Shown here piece by piece: positions 62,909-64,000 of a stretch of DNA of 64,000 bases. A program made the position numbers and the translations under genes. Position 1 is the first letter of the stretch. Each line of letters opens with the position of its first letter. Under the pieces are notes generated by a model that was not told where the DNA came from, did no database searches, and saw only the letters and a list, made by a program, of their open reading frames with translations. This DNA is from Sulfurimonas sp. (GTDB lineage Bacteria > Campylobacterota > Campylobacteria > Campylobacterales > Sulfurimonadaceae): contig NZ_JAQVKP010000002.1 in the NCBI RefSeq assembly GCF_028694605.1, forward strand, positions 62,001 through 126,000. The letters run 5' to 3'.

Positions 62909-62947
62909 TTTTCTCTTTTAGGATTAGGGTGTTTAAAAAAGAGAAAA
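62909..62947 (+). repeat. Inverted repeat just before the porin ribosome site
   Basis: TTTTCTCTTTT (62909-62919) and AAAAGAGAAAA (62937-62947) are perfect 11-nt inverted copies. The right arm touches the ribosome site (AAAAGGG) of the porin, so pairing could hide it if both arms are in the mRNA. The gap 62811-62956 shows no other gene. Confidence 0.4.
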
Positions 62948-62956
62948 GGGAAAAAG

Positions 62957-64000
62957 ATGAAAAAGTATATCGCGCTTAGCGCAGTGGCAATGAGTTTTGT
63001 TGCAGCAGCTTCTTTGAATGGGGCTGATGATTTAAGTGGTATGTTTAGCGGCGGTAAGGCTAGCGGGCAGATACGAGAGTTTAGTATCTCAAGAACTATG
63101 GATTATAGCAATCCTGCTTTAAATGACTATACAAGGAACGCCAATGCAATCGGCGGTTATTTAAAGTATGAGACGGCTGATTTTAAAGGGCTTAGCTTTG
63201 GAGCTGCATTTTATACGACAAACGGCTTTTTTAATGACAGTCCTAAAACAGACTATACAGAGGTAGATCCTACTCTTCTTGGAGAAAACAACGATAACTA
63301 CTCTATGCTTGGAGAGGCGTATATCCAGTATAAAATGGCAAACACGACATTTAAAGCAGGTCGCCAAAGACTAGATACCCCGATGCTTGGAAGCGATGAT
63401 GCAAGAATGGTGCCAAACTTGTTTGAAGCGTATGTTCTTACAAACAAAGACATAGCCAACACTACTCTTATGGCTGCACATGTAACTAAGTTTGCTCAAG
63501 GGACGTTCGGTCGTGCTTACGGTGCAGGCGGGATTTTAGGTTCTACGGCAGGTTACTCTTCATGGGATGCTTCAAATCAAGTCGGCGAATTTAAAAATAT
63601 GGGAACTTATGCGGCAAATGAGTCAACGGATGGCGTAAGCATACTCTCTGCAACACATACATTTAACAAAAACCTAAAAGTACAGCTTTGGGATTACTAT
63701 GCCCATGACATTATGAACACTATTTATGGACAAGTTGACGCTTCTTGGAACTGCTTGGTTACAGATGCTATCAAGCCTTCTCTCTCTATCCAGATGATAA
63801 AAGAAAATGATATCGGCGATGAACTTCTTGGTAAAATCGACAGCACTTACTGGGCTGCAAAGTTTGATGCTAAGATTCAAAACTTTACGGCTTCTCTTGC
63901 TTACTCTCAAACAAGCAAAAATAGCGCAACGGATGCCGCAAGAGAAAATGCAATCACTTCTACATGGGGCGGTATGCCGGCATTTACTCAGGGTATGGTT
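62957..64000 (+). CDS. OprD-type outer membrane porin (5' part, cut by window end)
   Basis: The frame opens at an ATG preceded by AAAAGGGAAAAAG and stays open to the end of the window, giving 348 residues. A signal peptide is clear (MKKYIALSAVAMSFVAAASLNGA). The rest alternates hydrophobic and polar residues like a beta-barrel, and GQIREFSISRTMDY and AGRQRLDTPMLGSDDARMVPNLFEAYVL match the OprD-like major porins of Campylobacterota. Substrate is unknown. It follows a two-component system that may regulate it. Confidence 0.88.
   Translation, partial: MKKYIALSAVAMSFVAAASLNGADDLSGMFSGGKASGQIREFSISRTMDYSNPALNDYTRNANAIGGYLKYETADFKGLSFGAAFYTTNGFFNDSPKTDYTEVDPTLLGENNDNYSMLGEAYIQYKMANTTFKAGRQRLDTPMLGSDDARMVPNLFEAYVLTNKDIANTTLMAAHVTKFAQGTFGRAYGAGGILGSTAGYSSWDASNQVGEFKNMGTYAANESTDGVSILSATHTFNKNLKVQLWDYYAHDIMNTIYGQVDASWNCLVTDAIKPSLSIQMIKENDIGDELLGKIDSTYWAAKFDAKIQNFTASLAYSQTSKNSATDAARENAITSTWGGMPAFTQGMV

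Noticed and set aside
1-64000. CRISPR arrays, insertion sequences, prophage genes
   Set aside because: No regularly spaced direct repeats, transposase, integrase or phage structural genes were seen on either strand.

Overview
The window comes from an AT-rich chromosome of a Campylobacterota (epsilonproteobacterial) species, most like Sulfurimonas or a close relative. The evidence is a napAGHBFLD nitrate-reductase operon without napC, a fused IspDF enzyme next to an HP1021-type atypical response regulator, Sat and PgpA in the order known from Campylobacter and Helicobacter, the futalosine menaquinone enzyme MqnE, a UPF0323 lipoprotein beside a glutathionylspermidine-synthase-like enzyme, QueH, and a bacterial PglB. 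Genes are tightly packed, with many 1-26 nt overlaps. I see no prophage, insertion sequence or CRISPR array.

Layout. 0-8 kb (minus strand): periplasmic nitrate reductase operon napA-G-H-B-F-L-D plus two small unknown genes. Its promoter has an extended -10 and an FNR/CRP-type palindrome centred near -41.5. 8-11 kb: a nitrate-sensor-like (PilJ/NIT) membrane protein overlapping a Crp-family regulator, then a divergent diguanylate cyclase. 11-14 kb: an eIF1-like protein, a DUF5718-type protein and an ABC-F ATPase, then tRNA-Ala(GGC). 14-20 kb: acetyltransferase, cold-shock protein, small S4 protein, an RND transporter and a periplasmic rhodanese. 20-23 kb: a zinc-binding (CZB) chemoreceptor and a small membrane protein. 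23-27.3 kb: glutamate dehydrogenase, then a molybdoenzyme-maturation-like group (TorD chaperone, multi-[4Fe-4S] protein, a degenerate shikimate-dehydrogenase-like protein, an unknown).

The gap at 27343-27575 holds what looks like a type I toxin locus. A 19-residue hydrophobic peptide of Ibs style has a good ribosome site, sits in an mRNA that can fold over its start codon, and lies between convergent extended -10 promoters. 27.5-31.3 kb (minus): ispDF-hp1021-sat-pgpA. 31.4-34 kb: thiC and mrp, then a REP-like inverted repeat. 34-40.5 kb (minus): a diguanylate cyclase with a periplasmic heme-c motif, glmS, glnD. 40.5-49 kb (plus): an ABM-domain protein and an LsrK-like AI-2 kinase, metK, mqnE, pglB, galU, pgi. 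49-60.9 kb (minus): glutathionylspermidine-synthase-like gene and UPF0323 lipoprotein, a TsaC-like protein, carB, mreCB, clpX, lpxA, fabZ, queH and a cyclophilin. 61-64 kb (plus): a two-component system with a probable leaderless first gene, then an OprD-type porin cut by the window end.

Together the genes describe a respiring, chemotactic, nitrate-using bacterium with several redox or nitrate sensing inputs. No gene-free stretch exceeds about 280 bases; the larger gaps are described as features or findings.
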